Of a DNA stretch of 24,359 nt, positions 1 to 10,900 are shown piece after piece. The position numbers and the translations under genes were made by a program. The notes under the pieces were generated by a model, which saw only the letters and a program-made list of their open reading frames with translations, did not search any database and had not been told where the DNA came from. Numbering within the stretch: the first letter of the stretch is position 1; every line of letters starts with the position of its first letter. The DNA is from Apostichopus leukothele (lineage: Eukaryota; Echinodermata; Holothuroidea; Aspidochirotida; Stichopodidae), in assembly GCA_010014835.2 (NCBI GenBank), contig JAAAKB020000005.1, positions 330,103 through 354,461 of the forward strand. The letters run 5' to 3'.

Positions 1-255
1 AGCACGGTGTGTATGGCTACACAAGTACTACTTTCAAACCAATAGTAGCACGGTGTGTATGGCTACACAAGTACTACTTTCAAACCAATAGTAGCACGGT
101 GTGTATGGCTACACAAGTACTACGCTCAAACCAATAGTAGCACGGTGTGTATATGGCTACACAAGTACTACTTTCAAATCAATAGTAGCACGGTTTGTAT
201 AGGCTATACAAGTACTGCTTACAAACCACGGTATGTAGGCTACTACTATACTGCT
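1..255. repeat. 46-bp tandem repeat array (left-truncated)
   Basis: Copies begin at 1, 47, 93 and 139 with a 46-bp spacing. The copy at 139 is 48 bp because of a 2-bp AT insertion, and a diverged fifth copy begins at 187. A partial, degenerate copy runs out by about 255. The first copies are nearly identical. Each unit holds a short hairpin, TGTGTA and TACACA around a TGGC loop, and a second CTACT/AGTAG inverted pair. The array starts at the first base of the window, so it probably extends further left. The period is not a multiple of three, so open frames across it are a by-product. It is a minisatellite with no sign of coding function. Confidence 0.95.
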
Positions 256-639
256 CTGTAAAACGACACAAATGTGTCAAAGAGAAAAGTTACAGAGGGA
301 TTACTTTCATGACAATTTTGAGAAACCCGTGACAACAAATCGAGAATGCACTTCGAGGCCTCAAAAGGTAGGTTACTCTTTAAAGGAGTAAACCTGGATG
401 TGAGTAGCAGATGATGATTATGTACGCATTTCCCTCTACATATTATGATGTACGCATTTCCCTCTACATTAATTTTGTGTGAGGTGAATTTCTGCATGCA
501 GTTGTACGGATTACAGTCTGTTCATTAATATCAAATCACTCCTTGAGCAAGTTACACGAAGGACCAAAGTTACAGTGATTTGAAATAATAAGTGGTAAAT
601 TTGACAAGATTTTTGTTACAACCTCTGTTTAGATGAGAT
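256..639. other. Unassigned stretch after the minisatellite
   Basis: Apart from the short direct duplication at 420-469, I see no gene, RNA or element here. A minus-strand open frame at 246-497 has no recognisable content and overlaps the repeat edge, so it is treated as chance. Confidence 0.5.
420..469. repeat. Direct duplication of 22 bp, 28-bp period
   Basis: The same 22 bases, beginning ATGTACGCATTTCC and ending CTACAT, occur at 420-441 and again at 448-469, separated by 6 bp. The identity is exact, so the duplication is probably recent and local, for example from replication slippage. No function is implied. Confidence 0.9.
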
Positions 640-1010
640 CGTGATGAAGCCGTTAGATCTAGGCCCACAATCACAATCAGGTTGAAAACCCCTACTGCAG
701 GCAACCAGATACTTCTCATCTATGTTTAATAAAGAATCAGTTATGCAAATAGTGTCTAAAGAGACCTTCACTGGTAAACCGCTGGTTTAGGGGTAGTTCA
801 GTCCTTACACAAGTTTCACACCAAAAAACTCTCTTCGCCACGATTTTACTACAGGGATGTTTATTAGGGTGCTCTGACCTCTTTCAATATCTGGGGAGGT
901 GATAAAGAACTGGGATACATTCTAGTCCGTCGGATGGGGACGCTAAATGGCGGTCTCTGTAGCAGGGATGCAAAAATACACGCTGCTCTCATAAATCTAT
1001 GAACAATCAT
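640..1010. mobile_element. Dispersed-repeat-like (SINE-like) segment, degenerate
   Basis: The segment is richer in GC than its surroundings and lacks an open frame of note. It contains the motif GTCCGTCGGATGGGGACG at 925-942, followed by a TAAATGG-CGGTC stretch. From memory this resembles a motif common in dispersed repeats of echinoderms and other marine invertebrates. On the minus strand it translates to a proline-rich string (PPFSVPIRRTR) of the kind often seen when such repeats are translated by accident. Boundaries are guesses: I see no target-site duplication, clear A or B box, or tail. It could also be an old single-copy sequence. Confidence 0.35.
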
Positions 1011-2250
1011 CACAAGAAAACTCTTAGTATATGAGATGGTGTTTATTCTCTACCATGACATGGATAGACCTGAACTGGTCCATGGAACACCTTTTGAGCT
1101 TTGAAGAGAGAGTAAACAATCACTTTGTATGTCTTCCATGCTGCATTAATTGTAAACTCTTGTTTTACTTCATCAAGACAAGAATTTAAGATTCAGTCTT
1201 TACATTATACACTCGCTTACTCTCGCGTAATTACCTCCCCAAGCAATAAAGGAGTGTGCCTAAAACGATGAAACCTCTTAAATTTGATCACCTGCAAATT
1301 AGAGAGAGGGAAAATGATGTTGATTTCCTCGTAGTGGTTGCTTTTTTTACCAAAGGATTTGTTTACAGTTAACTTTAGGCAAGATGAAACTCCACAATTT
1401 CACCAATTTAGAAGTCACTGCCTTGTGATGTAAGCTGTCTACTCTGTGAGGGCCATATTATGGAACGTGCACGAAAAGGATGGAAATAACAAAAGATAAT
1501 GAGCAGATGTTTTGTTTGAATAACTGCAAAAACACTGTGACCCGCGGTGGATCGTTCTCCATTGTAGGAGAGACTGATGTAAATATCAGTCTAGGGAACG
1601 GATTATTATCGTTACGTCATATATATGCCTGAAAACTCATTTGCATATATAACAAAGACGATTATTGTTCGAAACCTTTACAAAATATAAGCACTAACAC
1701 AATTTTTACAAACTTGGACACCCCTCCCCCCTCAAATCATATACTTTTCTAACTTTATTCCCGACATTATTAGTAGTTTGTCAGGGATGGCACAAGACTC
1801 GCATACCTTTGACTTAATATCCATGATGTCGCACTATCGCCAGTCTACATAATACGGTCATGAGTTTAATGAATTGACAAAATTGGCTTTCGGACTCCAC
1901 TTTGACAGTTCCATTTGAAATATTTCCATTTGATTCGGAGAAGGCAGCAAGACAGTTGTTCTCTTTATTAAGATTGTAGGTAAAACTCATCAAATCAAGA
2001 AAAGATGATCAGATTTAGATTATCAATGAAGTTCAGTACTCTACCCTATATTTGTTTCTTAAAAAAAGCTTCTCGTCCACTATTATAGTTGAGGCTAAAG
2101 CGTACCATAATCTAAAATGATGCGGATGTCACCATTAAGTAGAAGATATGCTACATTTATTTGTATTTAACTGGAAACATTTCGTTTTGAAGTGCGCTAT
2201 ATATTAGATATTTCAAAGTACCCGGAACGAGCACTCAAAATATATTGCAT
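1011..2250. other. Non-coding stretch without a recognised gene
   Basis: There are no supported coding frames. The only structure noticed is the multi-hairpin palindrome at 1551-1602, plus a C-rich tract near 1720-1732. It is presumed intergenic or intronic. Confidence 0.5.
1551..1602. repeat. Compact palindromic segment with nested hairpins
   Basis: A perfect 8-bp stem, AGACTGAT with ATCAGTCT, lies at 1571-1578 and 1585-1592 around a 6-base loop. Immediately before it, TCTCC (1556-1560) pairs with GGAGA (1567-1571). An outer CGTTC (1553-1557) can pair with GAACG (1596-1600). Some of these pairings compete for the same bases. It may be the remains of a small foldback element or chance; no RNA family is recognised. 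Confidence 0.5.
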
Positions 2251-2251
2251 C

Positions 2252-2332
2252 CCCGCTTTGGGAGGTGTTCTGATTTCGTCGGACGGCAATTAACTATTCA
2301 ACACCGACACGACGAGAGCTCTTGAAAGCGGG
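2252..2332. repeat. Imperfect foldback, GC-richer than surroundings
   Basis: CCCGCTTT at 2252-2259 is the exact reverse complement of AAAGCGGG at 2325-2332. Inside it, TCGTCGG at 2276-2282 matches CCGA..CGACGA at 2304-2315 with a two-base interruption. The two stems are nested in the correct order, so the 80-bp region can fold back on itself. It could be a decayed MITE or a structured regulatory segment; no target-site duplication was found. Confidence 0.45.
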
Positions 2333-3774
2333 TACGCGGGGTTTAAGGAGGTAAAACAACACCTACTTGACATTTCAAACGGCACTTAAAGCTGAGGAAC
2401 AGAGATTATCTTGTGAGGCGAAAGTTAGTCACAACATTTGGAAAGTCCATTGCCAATCCGCTGGGAGTGTCTCTAATGCATAAGTCAAGAAGTCTTACTT
2501 TACGTAAAATGGGGGAAATAAAGCCTTCCAAGATATAAAGACAATAAAGAATTGTTTTGTTGAATCACATCGACCAAACATACTTCTTGATTAATTGTTT
2601 GGTTGTTCGGACACATTTGGAAAAACATTCCTTTGGACTATGATTGATAATATCTGTATACTGTGGATACTGTGGATACAACGTTAAAATACTTTTATAC
2701 TTTTATAATTATAATACCTGATTTAAAATATTTAATGGTTCAATAAATATGTTATATATTTCCCTTGCATGCAGTAAAGGCAATGCACATCTTTATAATA
2801 AGGAAGACTACAACTTCCTGATGCGTACCGTGGTTCTTGAAATCCCCGCCAGGATTAAAAATGCGGGGATAGTTGCTCTGAATTGACTTGTTTTCGACAA
2901 AATATAAATTACTTTGCATGTAGCGTATAAACGAGGTTAAGCAGACACCCACCCCAACATGTGCAGAATCTTTGTATTTTGTTTTGTCTAATCAACATCC
3001 TTACTATAATAATGTTTTTTTAGCAACATATAACACTCCAAATTGCATAGTACTTGCAATTTCAAAATAATATAAAGAAAGCAAATTTTCAAACTTGAAA
3101 GGTTATAAAATGCCACTAGTGTGAGAAATACCCTCGACCTTCTGTTCACTGAATTCATTACTGACAATTTTGCCTCAGAAACAAAAGGAAAGTAATGTCC
3201 TTGATTATCCATTACTGTTCCTTTTTACTGGGTAACCTCAAATCACGTACACATTTTTGGGGGGAGAAAAATCAAAGACACAGAGAAAAGAAAAACGATT
3301 TTACGAAAACGTGCAGGAAGAACAATAAAGGGATCAACAACACAAGAAGTAAACGCAAAAAAGATGAACTTCCTCAGTATGGGTAATTGTAAGTATAACT
3401 TTGTAAGAATCAGAATTGTAAAACACTGCCAGTAAAATAGTTTCTAATGAATTGGAATTGAGATCTCTGAGAATTATGAAAAGACAGATATACGGGTTGA
3501 ATTGATATCAAATGAACGAGAAAAAAGTATCCCCGAAAGTGCCAGGCCTTTTTCCATCCTTAATGCCAGAGATATCTATTACTAAAATATTTCAAATACA
3601 TTCTCAAATTGTATCGTAGCAATTCAACTTGCCGGTTTGCCACTACAACTCTTTTAACTATTTGATGTTATAAAAGTTAACTTAGGGACAAAGGAAAACA
3701 AAACGTTACATAACAAGAATATGACCAAAACTTACAGTATTACGGTAATTAATAACATGACGAATTGGTTCATG
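2333..3774. other. Non-coding stretch without a recognised gene
   Basis: Small direct repeats such as ACTGTGGAT twice near 2660-2680 and TACTTTTATA twice near 2690-2710 are the only patterns seen. Open frames here (for example 2988-3212 minus and 3195-3386 plus) are short, AT-driven and lack supporting splice or start signals. Confidence 0.5.
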
Positions 3775-3821
3775 TATATATAAAGAGTACTTCATGATAT
3801 GAACCGACAAACCACGTGACG
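3775..3821 (+). promoter_or_regulatory. Possible TATA box with E-box/CRE-like cluster
   Basis: TATATAAAG at 3777-3785 matches the metazoan TATA-box consensus. It is followed by CACGTG, an E-box, at 3813-3818, which overlaps the CRE half-site TGACG at 3817-3821. A further ACGTCA lies near 3834-3839. In AT-rich DNA a TATA match is cheap, so the cluster rather than the single motif is the evidence. A predicted start near 3805-3815 would lie about 350 bases upstream of the frame at 4157. No initiator or transcript evidence is available. Confidence 0.25.
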
Positions 3822-4156
3822 CCTCATCCCAAAACGTCATAGGTATACATTTACTGCAGTTTATTACTTTTCATGTTTCCTTTATAATCGATTTTGTTTT
3901 TCATTTTTCCGCTTAAATTTGCTTAGATATTTACAACGAATATATTCAGCCTTTGAGCAAGTACAATAGAAACAAACGCATTATTGATATACAGAGAGCT
4001 AAAAATGTTTGTTGCAAAGAAATAACTTTGAAATCCAAGAAATACCCCATTCTCTTTCTATCAAACGGATGTGTTTACATTATAAATCTTGTGTCAACTT
4101 TCCAAGTTTGCACAATGACATTTCACACGCAGGAATGAATCAACTTGGTAACTGCA

Positions 4157-4375
4157 ATGTACATGCGAGATTATTTCTCATTTTGTATTCTTTTCGGTCT
4201 TGCCTGGATATTCTTCTGCTCGACTTTATTCCCAGTGTATTTTCCACTAATGTCAGAAATTAAGAATGGAACAAATATCAAACAAAAGGTAGAGGAAAGC
4301 TGTGGAGGAGATGCTTTAACAGCATCCTCATCTGGAATCAGAATTAAAAGCAAAAATATTAAAGAATACAAATAA
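4157..4375 (+). CDS. Doubtful small membrane-protein-like open frame
   Basis: From ATG at 4157 to TAA at 4373-4375 the frame encodes 72 residues. Residues about 1-5 include an arginine and an aspartate. A hydrophobic stretch at roughly residues 6-28 (FSFCILFGLAWIFFCSTLF and on) could be a signal anchor. The rest is hydrophilic, with one potential N-glycosylation site (NGT) and a lysine-rich end. That organisation suits a type II or signal-anchored protein, or the first exon of one. The start context is weak. An AAG|GTAGAG donor inside the frame near 4288 would allow it to be an exon rather than a whole gene. The opposite strand is also open over much of the interval (4171-4530), as happens by chance in AT-rich DNA. 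The product is not recognised, and it may be no gene at all. Confidence 0.18.
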   Translation: MYMRDYFSFCILFGLAWIFFCSTLFPVYFPLMSEIKNGTNIKQKVEESCGGDALTASSSGIRIKSKNIKEYK

Positions 4376-6894
4376 TGAGCAAAAAAGTACGAAAGAAATT
4401 TTGGAAAGAAAAGAAAAGGGAAAGGAAACATGTAGATTATCTGTAACCAAGACACAATTGTTCTTTTAATTTTGTTGTTGTAGAAAAGTAGTAACAGTCT
4501 AATTGATTTTATTAAGACTGTTTTATCCACATGAATTATCGAACGATTAAAAAATTGGTTGTGAAAATTTCTCGAAATTTTACTCTAATTTGTATTTCAG
4601 AAATGTCCATTTTCTACTGATAAAAGTTTGGGTCATCTGCTTTCAACTTTTGCTAAATACGATCAGATATTTTTAAAGTCATATAAAGTGAAACCCCCGA
4701 AGTGACAGTTCTCGTTGTCGTCATCAATGAAGTCTATAAAATATGGCAGTTACTGACAAAGATCCCAGAAGCGTGACAAAGCTTAATTTAAATTCTTAAA
4801 CATTGATTCAATTATACGCGAAAATCTAACAAGGGCACGTATGCAATCTAAATAACCCTGTTTTTACTTCTAATCAGTAAACTAGCGAGTGCCGAAAATA
4901 AAAAGGATGCCAATGTTATGGACTTGATAGGCCTTTTTAAATAGATCGCTGTGACTATGAACGAAATAGATTACGCGCTGCACGAAAGGCCCAGTGAATA
5001 TATGTTCACCTGCTTTAAATGTACCAAACTATTAAATGCGAAACACAGACAGAATTAGTTTCGTCTGTAGAACATGGGTTCAAATGAGGTTATTTGATGA
5101 AATATCCCTACAATGGCAACTGCCTAGATTTGGTAAGTGTTGCGCACGTAAGAGATCGATAATTATTGTATTTCAAATGGGGTGGGGGTGGAGGGATATA
5201 TTGGAAGTTTCATGAGCCTATAGATGCTGGGTATTCGTCTCTCTATACAAAGAACCAATTTATTTTTCATTTGCATCATAAATGTTAAGTCTTTGTATCG
5301 ACAACTCAAGAGTTGTAGAGCCACATTAACACTGGCTTGTTTTTACAGAATACTTATTAATGTTTTTATTTTAATTTAATAACGTTAAAACAAAGAAAGA
5401 ACTTATTTGTACCATACAACTCATTAGTTAGCCGACTCCGAACTTTCGAATTGATACCTAATTTGAGTAATATGTTACATACCTTCAGAAATATCCAATG
5501 TATCTTGAAAACTTCATGACCACAAAGGTAAACCTCGTCTCATAGAAAATAGAAACTGCATAATTGTTTTCAAAACAAGTGCTATGTAAAGTAAAACTAT
5601 AAGACAATGCATGTTGCAAATGTTTTAAGCAACAAGTATCTACTGGAATGGAAGTAACCAGATCTACAAATTCAATAAATTTGTGCAGCCCCGTAGCGAC
5701 TTAGTTACATCGAACTAGAAGACATTGAGTCTTGTCAAATGTGATAAAACAAAATTTAAAAGCAAAATATTAAACAATAGGCGAAACAAGAAACTCAACT
5801 ATAGTTCCCGGACTTCTGATTTCATCCACAGACACTTTCATTTATACATTTGCGAATACTTCTCTTACATGTACGATTTAAAATTCCTCGTGGCAAGTAG
5901 GTTTTTTGTCGTTTCTTCAGATCTTGAAAGCAGGTTTTAATCAATCGATCAGCTGTCCGACGCCGGTCTCTTAAAAATGTGTTGTTTTTATTTCGATTGG
6001 GAACGCACGTATACCCATTTCCGATTGAATTACTTTATATACTTTTAAAGATGAATTATCTACCGCGCGGAACATTTATTTGGAATGCAGGATTGCGATA
6101 GTTCAGATCTATGTAAATATACAGGTTTTGATTGAATTTTTTGGAAAGGTTTAAAGGAAGGAAACACAGCATGTTAGTATAGAAAAAAAAAGTAAAACTG
6201 ATGATAAAGATGCAGATATGGATTAGTTATGAAAGTTATAGGAAACCGTCTACTCTCTTCACGACTGTTAATGGGCGACTATGTCACAGTGAAGTGTCAA
6301 CAAACACCTGTTTCATCTTGTTCCGACAAAAGAGTTTGCTGCGTAGTCCATAAAATGGTGTTAGCGTTGATTTATTAAGTTTTTTTGTGGCTACTATAAG
6401 TGTAGAACATGCCTAACGCTTTAAATTCTGCACTGTATCAATTGCAGTTTGATGGATTGAAAAAGAACAGTTGTGTCATCGGTGAATATTTGCTAACCTT
6501 TTTCTTGGACACTTTTCTCCCGGGCACGGGTATCTCACGGTCATCTTAGCTTACGGTACTCGAAAGGTCAAAGTATGGCCCACGGGATTTGCTGCAGTAA
6601 GGAGGGATGATGTCCTTCTTAGAAAATACAGTTTTGCACGTAACTTTATCCTTCGTATTTCGTCCTTTTTTATTTTTTCCTTCGCATTTTTCGAATGTGC
6701 GACCCACTAAGTTTTCTGAAGATTTGCTAATTGCTATTCACACACCTTGTCAGGTGCCATACATGATTCGGTCCTTCCGCCGATAAAACACCTAATTGCA
6801 TTTTGATATCTGATGGGGAACTAAATATAGCCCTGAAAATGTTCCCCTAAAGAAAACATGAATTATCGACGAAAGCTTCACGTATCCTCATATC
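4376..6894. other. Non-coding stretch without a recognised gene
   Basis: There is a G-rich run at 5179-5195 and a GTAAGT at 5132, preceded by a short open stretch without a convincing acceptor. The 71-residue frame at 5725-5940 has no recognisable features. I see no RNA gene or mobile element. Confidence 0.5.
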
Positions 6895-7089
6895 GTGACT
6901 AACTGCAGGCTAGAGGATGGAAGGAAAACGGGTCCGATCAATATCCTCTGCACAAATGGACTCAGCTGCATGTTCAGTGGGGCTAACAGCTGCCGAGTTA
7001 AGAACGGAAACAGACCTGACAAAAGCAAAATAGTATATTGCTTACTTTACATGGCAGATAAAACAACACAGGAAAACATACATGCTTAA
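6895..7089 (+). other. Cysteine-containing open frame, possible exon relic
   Basis: This frame has a codon pattern richer in RNY triplets than most of the window. It has five spaced cysteines and few low-complexity runs, which gives it the look of a fragment of a secreted or extracellular domain. CTAACTGCAG just inside its 5' end (6899-6908) looks like a branch site plus acceptor, but the two are too close together for normal splicing. No good donor follows; the frame runs to a TAA at 7087-7089 with no nearby AATAAA. It could be an old exon, a pseudogene fragment or chance. No family is recognised. Confidence 0.15.
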
Positions 7090-7913
7090 ACATTACATGT
7101 TGTGCCCTTGCATGCATGAAACTGAAATTAGCATCTTTGATCAATGTTATTCCCTGCCTCACTGTGGTATTTACTGAACGATATAGACGTATGGCGATAA
7201 ATGATAGTCGTCAAATCTTTGTACTTAAACACAAGAGGTATAGTCTGACGAACGATGATTTGGATGGATGACAAGGACATTGCATGGGGAAAAGCAAAAT
7301 CAGATAAAAAATGAACAACTGAAGAGTTCTTGCTAAGGTTTATTGATATGCCCAGTCAGAAAATTGATTTAAAATCTTCAGCTTTTTGACCATTGATTTA
7401 TCTTTTCGTAGTAAGACATAAATGAATACAAGAGCACATGTTTATGAAAATTACAATAGCCGTTCTGCCTTTTCCCCCTACATTCTCAGGATATCACAGT
7501 AATTGTCATGTTGAACGAAAAGTGATGCCGGGCATGTAGAAATGCTAACAGTCTACCCCTAAGGAACGTACGAATTTACACAGTTTACTCCAAGTACAAA
7601 CTTGATGGGGCGCAAGAGATTTAACTCTACTGTAACCAAATCGCACACATGTACTCAGCAAATGACATGCGGTATATAATTACTTTTTCCTTTTGAACTA
7701 AAACACATAAGGAGAACCTGAATGTACCCCTATACTGCACTTGAACCTGCCGTTTAATCTGATGTTTCGTCTCTAGAAATGTCATTCAAATTGACAGACT
7801 TGTTCACGAATTATATGAAGTATGTTATATATAGTTATATAGTTATGTATCTTAGTAACCTCGCGACCGACTGTATAATTCAAAATGTTTACCACATGTC
7901 GGCGCGTACTTAC
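7090..7913. other. Non-coding stretch without a recognised gene
   Basis: No repeat, RNA or coding frame is supported in this interval. If the minus-strand exon at 7914-7982 is real, this would be the first part of its downstream intron. Confidence 0.45.
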
Positions 7914-7982
7914 TATGCGTTTCTTGCATTCTTCTATGGCATTAAATGAAAGTTCTGTTGCTGTTTTGATTGCTTTCGGCAT
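7914..7982 (-). CDS. Candidate minus-strand first coding exon (23 codons)
   Basis: On the minus strand an ATG at 7982-7980 with A at -3 opens 23 codons. They begin MPKAIKTATE and end EECKKRI, with strong RNY codon use and an amphipathic, lysine- and glutamate-rich composition unlike random AT-rich translation. The frame meets a textbook donor, ATA|GTAAGTACG, with the cut after 7914, leaving the intron in phase 0. The frame stays open for another 43 codons past the donor, but that part is less coding-like. Against it: no good acceptor or promoter upstream and no partner exon identified. The product is not recognised. Confidence 0.3.
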
Positions 7983-10900
7983 TTTATTAACGTTCTTTTT
8001 TCATTATCGATTGGTTACTTAAGAAAATCAAATCTATTGAGAAAATGTATGTATTTCCGGGTAAATGGCTGTTTCTTATCAGTTCATGATAGGTATAAAG
8101 TGAACGTTTCGGTCTCTAATGACATTCCTTTCTCTGCACTAGTCTGCTTCATGTGATTGTAGATCAACATAATTTCACAAGTGCAAGTTCTTCCCAAATG
8201 AGACTGGCAGATAAAATCAATACTGCAAGGACCACTTTGTTTTTAGAAGAGCAAGCCGTCGGGAAATTGATGGGCAACCCGTAATTTATGTGATTTGCAT
8301 AGGATTTCTCTTCGGGCACAGGTTACTGGAGGGGTTTGTCGAAGTGACAAGAGATTCCTCCAGTCTTTTCCACAAATCCAGATCTTGATCTAAATCAGCG
8401 AATTGAGTATCAAGGCAAAACGACTTGTAGCCATTCAAAGAATATGTTTGCAGTTATTAACGCATCGCATCTATATTGGACTTGTATATGGTTCGACCGA
8501 TCGAGTGGAAACAGTTAATAAAGTCTGCTATATCATGAAGAGTAACTTCATAGAGCGAGTTTTTTTCAATTTGTTTCGTAGAATTACAACTATTTGCTTT
8601 CTCATATTCACACTGAATTTAGGCCAAGTTGGCAGGTGGGACGGCTGCACCACTTTATAGAGGGAGGGTGGTGACGAAAGTACGACAAACAAGGCTGTAA
8701 TATCAATCTTGTTTTCATCTATTTACATTGATTGTGTTCTTAGTTCAAATTTACTATTCCACTGGTCAGAAATTTTATTGGAGAGCAACTGTTTTACAAC
8801 AACGACAATTATAGCTTCTACAGTTTGAAATGAATTAGAAAATTTGAAACACCAAACAAATCCAAACTTCGTTTCGTATATAATTATCCGCTACATGAAA
8901 CCACACGGTTGTATATATTGAACCGTTCATGCTGACGATGAAAGTTTAACATTGACACTTTAATTTATACCAGTTTATCTGTTAACCGCGTAACTTGAGT
9001 ATTGTAATGAAATTCATGGATGGTCATTTTCTTGAAATTTATTATGGGACGTGGGTTGCCTGAAACCAAGTGATTATTTTGGAAGTAGGAACACAGCAGA
9101 TAACAAAATACAATTGAATGACGTCTATAAATAATAATATGATATAATAACGGTACCAGCTGCCATTGTGTTAACACTTTTCGTGTTGTCATTGAATTTC
9201 GTTTCGGTTACAAGTATATTGCCTCAATAAGAACTACCAGTACCGCATCACGGAACAAACAAACGTCAAACCCCAATTAAGGTGTGTATGAGATCTGAAC
9301 AGGGTAGCAACGTTGAAAGTCGGAATGAGTTATCGGCAAACCGATTTGACGTGTTGTTGACGTCTTGAAGCGTTTAATTGGTATGTCATACAAAAACCGC
9401 AACGTTATCCTTAAGCATAAATCTCTGAACGATAAGTAACATGGGGATTTATCTTTCTCTGTGGAATGATACGAAATTAATTAAAAATATAAGTAAAACA
9501 TTCCATATTTATCCTTTAACAGATACAACCGAACAATAATCACATGACTTCTGCCACCAATATTTGCACAAGATTTCTATTATATAGTAGTGTTAATAGC
9601 CTTCTGAGACATTATTTACATTGGCAAGAAATTAGTAAAAAATACGCGCTAGGGGGCTGGCTCCCTTACTTAAACGTTCAGGTTCAATAATGAATTTTAA
9701 TCAAAGCGATGACATTGTCTTCGTTTAAGTGCAGTGCGTGGCAATGCATAAAATTTCTTTAGAAGCAGTAAGAACATTTGGAGCTAATCGTTAGCACTTA
9801 TACTCCGTAATCGCTTTGCTTGAAAGAAAAGAGTGCAGAATAAATAGTCCATTAACCTTATCGACTCAACTCAGGTTCTTGTTCTTTTGAAATACAGATT
9901 AAATTTCAGTCAAGAATCTGTTGAAAATTGATTGGCATTTGATTAATATTGTTTGAGTGAGATTAGCCAGTCGTGATAAATAGTCTACATGCCTTTCCAA
10001 CCAGTTGAAAAAAAGCTGTCTGCCATATTGGCTTCTAAATTTTTAAAGTAGATCGACGTAAAAAATAAATCAATAAGAAGAAAATTGAATATTTTACATT
10101 AATCGTTATTTGATTGCACTATAGTTGAAGGCATTCCTTTTGTCTTTTCCTGAGCTAAAATACAAGTAAAGGTTAAAGTGGAGAAAATTTCATGCATGCA
10201 TGACGATATTTATTGAACTTTAGGTCGGAAAGGACCTTTATTACGATTTGGAGCAACCTCCCTGTCAGACGAAGCAACCCAGCAACTTCATTGAAGAAGA
10301 TTTATATAGCAAATCTTGTTTTGCATCTAACAAGGAAACGGTCGACCTATATTGATGTATATGTCAGTTTTATAGACCACACTGTAATGAAAGAGTATGA
10401 CAACACAATTTCTGTCTTTTAATTTCAAAAATACAGTTATGGGTTGAATTTGATGAAATGTTTTTGATCATCATATCGTAGGTTTGTACTCCAACGATTA
10501 AGAAGGAGTACATATAACCTTAGCTAAAATACGTCACATTGCATCACGTAATTAAACATTTATGTGGATCAACGGTTTACATCCCTTGGTTTCATTTTTT
10601 TCACAAACTTATCCTTGCCGAAGTATTAAATTTTGTGATTCAAATATGTTTACTTTCACTCTGATTTGCAGCACAATTTCATGTAAACATATCCCGAACT
10701 ACTGTAAAAGGTCAAGCAAAAAGGAAATGTGAGGTTAATGAAAACTGGATTTGTATATTTGTTTTTCTTCTAAACTGTAATATTTTTGTTATGGTTATCG
10801 CATTTGTCATTCATGCAATTATAATATATATGCTGTTATTTTGTGTTATCACCTCCTTGATGTTGGATAATATCAACCATCATATTTCACTTTAAAGTAA

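Noticed and set aside
1-240. CRISPR-like regular repeats
   Set aside because: The units are contiguous with no unique spacers, and the rest of the window is eukaryotic in character, so it is a minisatellite.
55-261. 68-residue open frame across the minisatellite
   Set aside because: It is a by-product of a repeated unit that lacks stops in rotating frames; the translation is itself repetitive.
2638-2712. Short tandem repeats ACTGTGGAT and TACTTTTATA
   Set aside because: They are two-copy only and too short to treat as an array.
3736-3840. Minus-strand 35-codon ATG frame ending at a GTAAGT donor
   Set aside because: A stretch this long is expected by chance next to some donor in AT-rich DNA; no promoter, acceptor or partner exon was found.
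4171-4530. 119-residue minus-strand frame, the longest in the window
   Set aside because: It is low-complexity and hydrophobic, runs through poly-A and poly-T-derived codons, and overlaps a more protein-like plus-strand frame; it lacks start or splice support.
5040-5131. Plus-strand exon ending at GGTAAGTG (5132)
   Set aside because: One frame is open, but the only acceptor (GTCTGTAG) is weak and the codons show no bias.
5179-5195. Second G-quadruplex motif
   Set aside because: Only three separate runs of three or more G are present, fewer than the four needed.
5484-5560. Minus-strand exon ending at GAAG|GTATGT near 5493
   Set aside because: All three frames contain a stop between the plausible acceptor and the donor.
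9736-9767. Plus-strand ~33-nt microexon ending at GCA|GTAAGAAC
   Set aside because: The splice motifs are acceptable, but nothing else supports it and similar pairs are expected by chance in a window this size.
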